The notes beneath the pieces are model-generated. The model ran no database searches, was not told the DNA's origin, and saw only the letters and a program-made list of their open reading frames with translations. Made by a program: the position numbers and the translations under genes. From Deltaproteobacteria bacterium (GTDB lineage Bacteria > Desulfobacterota > GWC2-55-46): 10,695 bases of DNA. The stretch covers positions 1 through 10,695 of the forward strand of contig JAUSLB010000086.1 of assembly GCA_030646655.1 (NCBI GenBank), given 5' to 3'. Every line of letters starts with the position of its first letter. Positions within the stretch are counted from its first letter, which is position 1. Positions 6,001 through 10,695 of the stretch are shown here, in pieces.

Positions 6001-7298
6001 TAACGAGGTGCGAGGCGTTCCTCGACAGCATAAGAAACACCAGGGGGAAGCTCAACATAATCAACAAGCAGAGGGATGTCCTTGTCAGGACCAACATCAA
6101 AAAGAAGCTCTATCTGCCGAACATGGCCGACGGCGTCTACGGTATGGCCGCCGCGTTCCAGGCCTGCGGCATAGACGCCGAGGTCATGCCGGAGCCGGAC
6201 GAGGAGTCCTTGAAGTGGGGCAGGCGCTATACCTCCGGGAGAGAATGCTACCCTTGCATACTCACTACCGGAGACATGGTCAAGATAACCAAGCGGGAGG
6301 ACTTTGACCCGTCCAAGACCGCTTTTTTCATGCCTTCGGGCAACGGCCCCTGCAGGTTCGGCCAGTACAACCGCTACCAGAGGCTTGTCCTCGACGAGCT
6401 CGGGTTCAAGGAAGTCCCCGTGTACGCCCCAGACCAGGACGGTAACTTCTACAGGGAGCTCGGGGCGGTAAAGGGAGGCAACTTCCCGAGGCTCGCGTGG
6501 TGGGGTATAGTGGCCGCTGACCTGCTCGACAAGATAGTGAGGGAGACCCGCCCCTATGAGACGAACAGGGGCGAAAGCGAGAAGGTTTACTGGGAGAGCG
6601 TGCACAGCGTATGCGACGCCATAAGGAGAAAGGAGTTCCCGGAAAAGGAACTGAAAGAGGCGAAGGAGAAGTTTAAAAACATCGCCGTCGAAAACCCCGG
6701 CTCAAGGCCCGTCGTCGGCCTTGTCGGCGAGATATACGTCAGGAGCAACCGCTTCAGCAACGAAAACCTCATAACGAAGCTTGAGGCCCTCGGCGCCGAG
6801 GTGAGGATGCCAGGGATCTCGGAGTGGATATACTATACGAACTTCTGCAACAAGAGAAGGACATGGCAGAGAAGGAACTTCGGCGATTACGTGCGCACGA
6901 TCACAAACGACTTCTTCCAGCACAAGGATGAAAAGCGCATAGAGGAGATATTAAACGGGGACTTAAGGAGCGGGCATGAGCCGAGGGTCGAGGCTATCAT
7001 AAAAAAGGCCGAGTCCTACATACCCGATACCTTCGAGGGCGAGGCGGTTTTAAGCATCGGCAAGGCCCTTGACATGATCGCTCAGGGCGCACACGGCCTG
7101 GTGAACGCCATGCCGTTTACCTGCATGCCGGGCACGGTCGTCAACGCGGTCCTTAAGAGGCTCCGAGAGGACAACAACAACATACCTTACCTTAATATGG
7201 TCTATGAGGGGGCCGAGGATACGAACTCGATGACGCGGATGGAGGCGTTCGTCCATCAGGCACGGGAGTTCATGGAAAGGCGCGTCAAAAAGGCCTGA
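3090..7298 (+). CDS. Giant acyl-CoA dehydratase activase: two BadF/HgdC-type ATPase domains fused to DUF2229-like and HgdB-like regions
   Basis: Cytoplasmic 1402-residue member of the activase family that uses ATP hydrolysis to push electrons from a [4Fe-4S] cluster into 2-hydroxyacyl-CoA dehydratases or benzoyl-CoA reductases. ASKHA domain 1 (residues 5-265) has GIDIGSVSANT, GGQDAK, VCAAGTGSF (C134) and RCSVF (C173). Domain 2 (residues 325-585) repeats this with GVDVGSTSTN, GGQDSK, VCAAGTGSF (C449) and RCTVF (C489). The Cys pairs correspond to the cluster ligands of HgdC. C607, C610, C614 and C633 form a further candidate metal site. Residues about 672-970 resemble the activase-associated DUF2229 domain. 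The rest resembles dehydratase subunits, with RECYPC (C1053, C1056), NGPCRFGQYNRYQR (C1088) and FTCMPG (C1345). The start is TTG at 3090: GGAGGT ends six bases before it and an in-frame stop sits at 3063. Proteins of this layout are widespread in anaerobes, but I know of no assigned substrate. No acyl-CoA transferase or separate dehydratase gene is adjacent. Family assignment is firm; function is open. Confidence 0.93.
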   Translation: MSGKVYVGIDIGSVSANTVVLDEHKNILEEHYTRTKGEPLETSVVLLNQIIKKYGFGSIKLVAATGSGGKLIAPFIGAGFTNEVIAQAKATEVFHPEVRTMIEMGGQDAKLIFLAPEGEAGKLRIADFQMNSVCAAGTGSFLDQQAYRLNLTIEEFGHLALKSKNPPRVAGRCSVFAKSDMIHLQQTATPDYDIVAGLCYAVARNFKATIGKGKEFIAPVSFQGGVAANLGVRKAFKDVLELDEKDYIVPAHYASMGALGAVFTCLESGKGIGEFKGVAELEAYISSGRKNERSLEKLTRPLKHPSMNETSAGYPLEKGKKTECYLGVDVGSTSTNVILIDKDLKLVTKRYLATAGRPLEAVRKGLLEVSDECGEYVDIIGVGTTGSGRYLSGDFIGADIIRNEITAQATAAAVIDNEVDTIFEIGGQDSKYIALKDGVVVDFEMNKVCAAGTGSFLEEQAERLGISIKGEFSNLALGCSNPPPMGERCTVFIESDMVHYQQRGVEKDGLVAGLSYSIVQNYLNRVVGDRRIGNKIFFQGGTAANLGVVAAFEKVTGKPITVPEHHDVTGAIGAAILALREMAPKQKTKFKGFDLSRKKYELQSFECRDCSNVCEIRKVVMEGEAPLYYGGRCEKYDVKRGDKNNAHLPDLFKDREKILFSTYTGKVAGKDAPVIGVPRMLFIYEMYPFWKAFFDNLGFRVQLSSPTNKEIIKNGIERIVTETCFPVKVAHGHVNELIDKGVKKIFLPSIVNFRPAKEGHQFTQLCPYVQTIPYLSKSAFDFKKDGIEVLAPVFHFNQREAGLKKEFHEFGKTLGKDRSSVDKALKAAFAAWDEFGNRLLTRGKEVLDSLKEEDTALVIVGRAYNTADSGINLELPQKLRDMGTIAIPYDMLPIDSVIDEALAKDMYWKSGQRILAAAKLVKDDTRLFAVYITNFGCGPDSLITHFYKDASAGKPFLQLEIDEHSADAGAITRCEAFLDSIRNTRGKLNIINKQRDVLVRTNIKKKLYLPNMADGVYGMAAAFQACGIDAEVMPEPDEESLKWGRRYTSGRECYPCILTTGDMVKITKREDFDPSKTAFFMPSGNGPCRFGQYNRYQRLVLDELGFKEVPVYAPDQDGNFYRELGAVKGGNFPRLAWWGIVAADLLDKIVRETRPYETNRGESEKVYWESVHSVCDAIRRKEFPEKELKEAKEKFKNIAVENPGSRPVVGLVGEIYVRSNRFSNENLITKLEALGAEVRMPGISEWIYYTNFCNKRRTWQRRNFGDYVRTITNDFFQHKDEKRIEEILNGDLRSGHEPRVEAIIKKAESYIPDTFEGEAVLSIGKALDMIAQGAHGLVNAMPFTCMPGTVVNAVLKRLREDNNNIPYLNMVYEGAEDTNSMTRMEAFVHQAREFMERRVKKA

Positions 7299-7315
7299 GG
7301 CGGGAAATAGAAATC

Positions 7316-7348
7316 GCGAATCCCCTCCTTTCGGAGGGGATTCGCTTT
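7316..7348 (+). terminator. Strong hairpin, likely terminator, after the activase gene
   Basis: GCGAATCCCCTCC (7316-7328) and GGAGGGGATTCGC (7333-7345) form a perfect 13-base stem with the loop TTTC. Only three T residues follow, so intrinsic termination may be partial, with some read-through into rmuC. It ends four bases before an ATG at 7350, which argues against that ATG as a real start. Confidence 0.7.
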
Positions 7349-7388
7349 AATGACGGGTTTTGCCCCTCCTGTAAGGGGATTTGAAAAG

Positions 7389-8486
7389 ATGGAAATAGCC
7401 GTAATAGCCCTCCTCGCGCTCCTCGTTATCTCTGTCCTCTTCCTCGCCTACTCGATAAGGAAAAGGGGAGGTGAGGGCGAGGCCCGGATGCTTCAGGTTC
7501 AGTACGAGTCCTTAAGGGCCGAGATCCAGAACTCGCTCTCCGGCGCCTCAAGCCTCGTAGCCTCCCAGCTCTCCAACATCACTAAACAGGTGAACGACCA
7601 GCTCTCGGCTGTAGCCATGCAGCTCCATGCCTCAACCGGCCAGATAAGCCAGAGGATGGACAACGCCGCCAAGGCGGTGGCTGATGTAAGGCAGGGCTTA
7701 GGGGAGCTGTCGAAGGCGACCGAGCAGATTTTCGAGGTCGGCAAAGACATATCAAGCCTGCAGGAGATATTGAGGAGCCCGAAGCTCAGGGGCGGGCTCG
7801 GAGAATTATTCCTCGGGGACCTTTTGGGCCAGTGCCTCCCTTCAACGCACTTTGAGCTGCAATATTCCTTCAAAAACGGCTCTAGGGTGGACGCTGTAAT
7901 AAGGCTTAAAGGCGGGCTCGTGCCGATAGATTCGAAGTTCCCGCTCGAGAATTTTAAGAGACTATTGGAGAGCCCCACTGACGAGGCGAAAAAGGCCGCC
8001 AAGCGAAAGTTCACGGCTGACTGCAGGAAGCATATCGACGCCATCTCGTCATCCTATATAGTGCCCTCGGAGGGCACGCTCAATTTCGCGCTAATGTACA
8101 TCCCCGCCGAGAACGTCTATTACGAGACGATCATCAGGGACGATGAGGAGGCGCTTTCGTCCTATGCCTTCTCAAAAAGGGTAATACCAGTATCCCCGAA
8201 CAGCTTCTATGCGTATCTTCAGACGATATTACTCGGCCTTAAGGGGCTTGAGGTGAGCGAGAGGGCGAGGTCCATCCTTTCCCATATCGAAGGCCTGCAG
8301 AACGGCTTCGATAAGTTCATAGCCGACTTCGACACCCTCGGCAGGCACATAAACAACACAAAGGCGAAATACGACGAGATAGAGAAGAAGGCCGAGAGGC
8401 TCGGCATGAGGCTGCACGCGCTCGGGGAGGTAGAGGGGCTGACGCTACAGCCGGAGTTGAAGGGAGAGGCTGAAAAGATAGTGTAG
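7389..8486 (+). CDS. rmuC: RmuC family protein (DNA recombination protein RmuC)
   Basis: RmuC proteins are membrane-anchored, coiled-coil proteins with a predicted nuclease-like core; in E. coli loss of rmuC raises inversion at short inverted repeats. This 365-residue copy is shorter than the E. coli protein (about 475). An N-terminal transmembrane helix covers residues 2-22, followed by basic YSIRKR. A coiled-coil region of about residues 35-130 comes next. The conserved core has LRGGLGELFL (133-142), then RVDAVIRL with D168 and LVPIDSKFP with D181 and K183, matching a D...DxK pattern of the PD-(D/E)xK fold. EGTLNFALMYIPAENVYYE (residues 228-246) and a C-terminal helical tail complete it. 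The ATG at 7389 is preferred over the one at 7350, since the hydrophobic anchor begins exactly there and the earlier ATG abuts a terminator hairpin. The ribosome-binding site is weak (AAGGGG at 7373-7378, ten bases away). No own promoter was found. Confidence 0.92.
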   Translation: MEIAVIALLALLVISVLFLAYSIRKRGGEGEARMLQVQYESLRAEIQNSLSGASSLVASQLSNITKQVNDQLSAVAMQLHASTGQISQRMDNAAKAVADVRQGLGELSKATEQIFEVGKDISSLQEILRSPKLRGGLGELFLGDLLGQCLPSTHFELQYSFKNGSRVDAVIRLKGGLVPIDSKFPLENFKRLLESPTDEAKKAAKRKFTADCRKHIDAISSSYIVPSEGTLNFALMYIPAENVYYETIIRDDEEALSSYAFSKRVIPVSPNSFYAYLQTILLGLKGLEVSERARSILSHIEGLQNGFDKFIADFDTLGRHINNTKAKYDEIEKKAERLGMRLHALGEVEGLTLQPELKGEAEKIV

Positions 8487-8573
8487 TTTCTTAATCCTTC
8501 ACAATCACGGTCACATCCACGGTTCACGGTATTCCATCCTTTCGCGCCTACGGGCAACGGTATTTCTAAAAAG

Positions 8574-8603
8574 TTGACTTGGCCGGAGCTTTTGTCTTAT
8601 TAT
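8574..8603 (+). promoter_or_regulatory. Candidate sigma70 promoter for asd
   Basis: TTGACT (8574-8579, 5 of 6) and TATTAT (8598-8603, 5 of 6) are 18 bases apart. Transcription would begin near 8610, about 37 bases before the GTG start. No terminator is visible between rmuC and this point, so asd may also receive read-through from rmuC. Confidence 0.55.
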
Positions 8604-8646
8604 TCTACATAGGCATTTTACTTATAAATTACTAAAGAGGAAGGCC

Positions 8647-9669
8647 GTGAAAAAGAAGAAATACAACATAGCCGTAGCCGGGGCTACCGGCATGGTCGGA
8701 AAAGAGTTCTTAAGGATACTCGAAGAAAGAAACTTCCCTGTAGGAGAAATAAGGCTTTTGGCCTCCGAACGGAGCGCTGGGAGCAAACTTGAGTTTAAAG
8801 GCAGCGATGAGCCGGTAAGGCTCCTTGACGAGGAGACCTTCGAAGGGATAGATATAGGCCTCTTCTCGCCGGGCGCGAGCGTAAGCGCGGTTTACGCCCC
8901 CAAGGCAGGCAAGGCCGGGTGCATAGTAATAGACAATACAAGCCAGTTCAGGATGGACCCGGATGTGCCGCTTGTCGTGCCAGAGGTGAACCCAAAGGAC
9001 ATAGCGCAGTACAGGACTAAAAATATAATAGCCAACCCGAACTGCTCCACCATCCAGATGGTCGTTGCGCTCAAGCCCATACACGACAAATACAGGATAA
9101 AGAGGATAGTGGTCTCCACCTACCAGTCCGTGTCCGGGGCGGGGAAAGAGGCGATGGAGGAGCTCTCAGATCAGGTAAGAAAGCTCTTCAACATGCAGGA
9201 GCCGGAGGCGAAGGTCTTCCCGCATAAGATCGCCTTCAACTGCCTCCCCCAGATAGACTCCTTCCTCGATAACGGCTACACGAAGGAAGAGATGAAGATG
9301 GTCAACGAGACAAAGAAGATCTTCGGGGACGATTCCATCAGGATAACCGCCACTACCGTGCGAGTGCCTGTGTTCATCGGCCACTCCGAGGCGGTGAACA
9401 TCGAGACTGAAAAGCCGATTAAGCCGGAGGACGTAAAAAAGCTCCTGTCTAAGGCCCCGGGCGTGACCCTCCTTGACGACCCTAAGAAGGGCGTCTATCC
9501 CATGCCGATTGACGCGGCAAATCAGGACGATGTATTCGTGGGCAGGATCAGGAAGGACGAGTCGATAGAGAACGGCATCAACATGTGGGTAGTATCGGAC
9601 AACCTCCGCAAGGGCGCGGCCTTAAACGCTATCCAGATAGCCGAGTTGCTCATTAAGGATTATATCTAA
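8647..9669 (+). CDS. asd: Aspartate-semialdehyde dehydrogenase
   Basis: Cytoplasmic enzyme (EC 1.2.1.11) that reduces aspartyl-4-phosphate to aspartate-4-semialdehyde with NADPH, the branch point to lysine/diaminopimelate, threonine, methionine and isoleucine. At 340 residues it has the usual length of the Gram-positive-like/archaeal-like subclass rather than the longer enterobacterial one. The nucleotide-binding loop GATGMVGKE is at residues 12-20, followed by SERSAGSKL (40-48). The catalytic cysteine is C133 in NPNCSTIQM. YQSVSGAGKEAMEEL (159-173) is a typical conserved stretch. RVPVFIGHSEAVNIE contains substrate-binding R239 and the active-site base H246. The start is GTG at 8647, supported by the purine-rich AAAGAGGAAGG just upstream and by the immediate onset of the Rossmann strand. 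A repeat element begins one base after the stop codon. Confidence 0.97.
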   Translation: MKKKKYNIAVAGATGMVGKEFLRILEERNFPVGEIRLLASERSAGSKLEFKGSDEPVRLLDEETFEGIDIGLFSPGASVSAVYAPKAGKAGCIVIDNTSQFRMDPDVPLVVPEVNPKDIAQYRTKNIIANPNCSTIQMVVALKPIHDKYRIKRIVVSTYQSVSGAGKEAMEELSDQVRKLFNMQEPEAKVFPHKIAFNCLPQIDSFLDNGYTKEEMKMVNETKKIFGDDSIRITATTVRVPVFIGHSEAVNIETEKPIKPEDVKKLLSKAPGVTLLDDPKKGVYPMPIDAANQDDVFVGRIRKDESIENGINMWVVSDNLRKGAALNAIQIAELLIKDYI

Positions 9670-9826
9670 CAGGATGCTGAAAAACTCAAAACCCGAAGAG
9701 GCTGCTAAAAAAGCTCCAGATGCAAGGCCCCTATTAAATAGGGGAGCGAGGAATGAGGCGTAGTTTTGCCTACGCCGCAATGACGAGCGACGAAGATAAC
9801 GCGGCAGATGGACTTTTTCAGCAGCC
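9670..9826. repeat. MITE-like dispersed repeat element with inverted ends, directly after asd
   Basis: GGATGCTGAAAAACTC (9672-9687) and GACTTTTTCAGCAGCC (9811-9826) are inverted ends matching at 14 of 16 positions. A second left-type end, GGCTGCTAAAAAAGCTCC, begins at 9700, so the core may be 9700-9826 (127 bases) with an extra end fragment to its left. Inside are two perfect hairpins: CCCCTAT-TAA-ATAGGGG (9728-9744) and GGCGTAG-TTTTGC-CTACGCC (9757-9776). No protein is encoded. A 23-base stretch at 9804-9826 recurs, exactly and inverted, at 10660-10682. This looks like a non-autonomous mobile or dispersed palindromic element; the mobilising enzyme is unknown. Confidence 0.72.
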
Positions 9827-9845
9827 AGCTAATCCGGGACTATTC

Positions 9846-9863
9846 GCAAGGCTGAAGCCTTGC
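9846..9863. other. Perfect hairpin in the asd-truA spacer
   Basis: GCAAGGC (9846-9852), loop TGAA, GCCTTGC (9857-9863) is a perfect 7-base stem. It lies between the repeat element and the terminator before truA. No T run follows. Its role is unknown; with the next hairpin it could form a structured leader. Confidence 0.4.
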
Positions 9864-9887
9864 CCTATAGAATATCTCCTAAAGACA

Positions 9888-9914
9888 GGCGGGGCATCAA
9901 CCCCGCCTTTTTTT
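9888..9914 (+). terminator. Rho-independent terminator immediately upstream of truA
   Basis: GGCGGGG (9888-9894), loop CATCAA, CCCCGCC (9901-9907), then seven T residues (9908-9914). It is a textbook intrinsic terminator that should stop transcripts coming from asd. It ends only five bases before the truA ATG, which leaves no room for a separate ribosome-binding site. Confidence 0.88.
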
Positions 9915-9919
9915 GACCA

Positions 9920-10657
9920 ATGCGCAATATAAAGCTCCTCGTTGAGTACGAAGGCACCGAATACGCCGGCTGGCAGGTCCAGGACGGGCTTCCGACGATT
10001 CAGGGGTCGATAATAGCCGCCGTAAAGAGGCTCACGGGCGAGGATGTGATCTTGAACGGCGCGTCACGCACAGACGCAGGCGTGCACGCCTACGGACAGA
10101 TCGCAAGCTTCAAGACAGGGTCCAAGGTCCCGCCTTACAACATAATGCAGGGGCTTAACGCGTATCTGCCAAGCGATATAGTCATTAAGGACGCGAGCGA
10201 GGCCCCTCTTGAATTCGACCCCCGCAGGCATTCCAAAAAAAAGACCTATCTCTACAAGATCCTCAACAGGAGCTTTCCTTCGGCCCTCTTAAGGAGGCAT
10301 TCATGGTTCGTCTTTAAGCCCCTTGATGTAAATCTAATGAGGGAGGGGGCGCGCCACATCATAGGAGAGAAGGACTTTACCTCCTTCATGGCAGCGGACT
10401 CGGACGCCCTGCACTCTATAAGGGAGGTCATCTCAATCGAGATAATCGAGAAGGGGGACGGCCTTATCGAGGTGGAGGTCGCTGGCACAGCCTTTTTAAG
10501 GCACATGGTAAGGATAATGGCAGGCACGCTCGTTGCCGTTGGCAAAGGTAAACTTAAGCCTGATGATGTATCAAAAATAATCGAGGCACGGGACAGGGCT
10601 GCCGCTTCAATGACAGCCCCTGCGCAGGGGCTGTTTTTGATGAAGGTGGAGTATTAG
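9920..10657 (+). CDS. truA: tRNA pseudouridine(38-40) synthase TruA
   Basis: Converts uridines 38, 39 and 40 in the anticodon stem-loop of tRNAs to pseudouridine (EC 5.4.99.12). The 245 residues match the family's length. The protein opens with the usual MRNIKLLVEYEGTEYAGWQ. The catalytic aspartate is D52 in GASRTDAGVHA (47-57). LPSDIVI, FDPRRHSKKKTYLYKI and FLRHMVRIMAG are conserved blocks of the RNA-binding and catalytic clefts. The start at 9920 is fixed by the conserved N-terminus and by an in-frame stop at 9914-9916. Unusually, no Shine-Dalgarno sequence precedes it: the leader is the T run of a terminator plus GACCA. Translation may therefore be leaderless or depend on an atypical leader. 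The gene is bracketed by inverted copies of a repeat, one of which begins right after the stop codon. asd and truA are neighbours in other bacteria to my recollection, so the repeat and terminator may have split an older operon. Confidence 0.96.
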   Translation: MRNIKLLVEYEGTEYAGWQVQDGLPTIQGSIIAAVKRLTGEDVILNGASRTDAGVHAYGQIASFKTGSKVPPYNIMQGLNAYLPSDIVIKDASEAPLEFDPRRHSKKKTYLYKILNRSFPSALLRRHSWFVFKPLDVNLMREGARHIIGEKDFTSFMAADSDALHSIREVISIEIIEKGDGLIEVEVAGTAFLRHMVRIMAGTLVAVGKGKLKPDDVSKIIEARDRAAASMTAPAQGLFLMKVEY

Positions 10658-10695
10658 CAGGCTGCTGAAAAAGTCCATCTGCTTCGTTGGCATCA
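10658..10695. repeat. Partial second copy of the dispersed repeat, cut by the window edge
   Basis: Starting directly after the truA stop codon, bases 10660-10682 (GGCTGCTGAAAAAGTCCATC and three more bases) are the exact reverse complement of 9804-9826, the right end of the copy after asd. The copy is thus in opposite orientation to the first. Similarity fades after 10682 and the rest of the element lies beyond the window. Confidence 0.75.

Noticed and set aside
6008..6307. 99-residue plus-strand frame in another phase
   Set aside because: It is an out-of-frame shadow of the activase, rich in Arg, Gln and His as expected from a frame shift, with no ribosome-binding site.
5298..6605. 435-residue open frame on the minus strand
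   Set aside because: It lies wholly inside the activase gene, opposite a frame with clear conserved motifs. Long antisense frames are expected in this GC-leaning DNA, and its translation shows no recognisable domain.
9862..9875. Possible -10 box (CTATAGAATAT) for truA
   Set aside because: No acceptable -35 box lies 16-18 bases upstream, and a transcript from here would run into the terminator at 9888-9914.
9670..10695. Composite transposon carrying truA
   Set aside because: The flanking repeats are inverted, but no transposase is present, truA is a core gene in a normal context, and the right copy is incomplete in the window. Kept only as repeat copies.

Overview
The window is a stretch of bacterial chromosome with six genes, all on the plus strand, plus a first gene that enters from the left edge. 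Qualitatively the DNA is GC-leaning, with heavy use of AGG for arginine and ATA for isoleucine, TTG and GTG starts, sigma70-type promoters and Rho-independent terminators. The mix of a heme-copper-oxidase-like subunit, heme O synthase and a periplasmic cytochrome c with a very large oxygen-sensitive-type CoA-dehydratase activase points to an anaerobic or facultative Gram-negative bacterium. Desulfobacterota (former Deltaproteobacteria) or Nitrospirota are my best guess, from gene types and repeat style only; no 16S or marker comparison was possible.

Layout. Bases 1-2713 form a respiratory block. It holds the 3' part of a heme-copper oxidase subunit I homologue (1-1262), ctaB for heme O synthase (1404-2270), and a small secreted c-type cytochrome (2378-2713) with its own promoter and a palindromic terminator. 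Bases 2714-3089 are a 376-base noncoding stretch with that terminator, two further hairpins, a near-consensus promoter and a long leader. Bases 3090-7298 encode a 1402-residue fusion of two HgdC/BadF-type ATPase domains with a DUF2229-like and 2-hydroxyacyl-CoA-dehydratase-like C-terminal part. Bases 7389-8486 encode RmuC. Bases 8647-9669 encode aspartate-semialdehyde dehydrogenase (asd). Bases 9920-10657 encode the tRNA pseudouridine synthase TruA. The asd-truA gap holds a short repeat element, and an inverted partial copy of it begins right after truA at the right edge.

How the genes relate. The oxidase homologue, ctaB and cytochrome c plausibly serve one electron-transfer chain: CtaB makes heme O and the cytochrome could donate electrons. 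The most unusual protein feature is that the oxidase homologue keeps the heme-ligating histidines and one candidate CuB histidine, but has no histidine at all where the other two CuB ligands should lie. The giant activase appears to be transcribed alone. rmuC, asd and truA are housekeeping genes.

No CRISPR array, transposase, phage gene, rRNA or tRNA was seen. The points most worth following are the CuB-ligand loss, the self-contained double-activase fusion, and the repeat family whose copies begin exactly at stop codons and bracket truA in inverted orientation.
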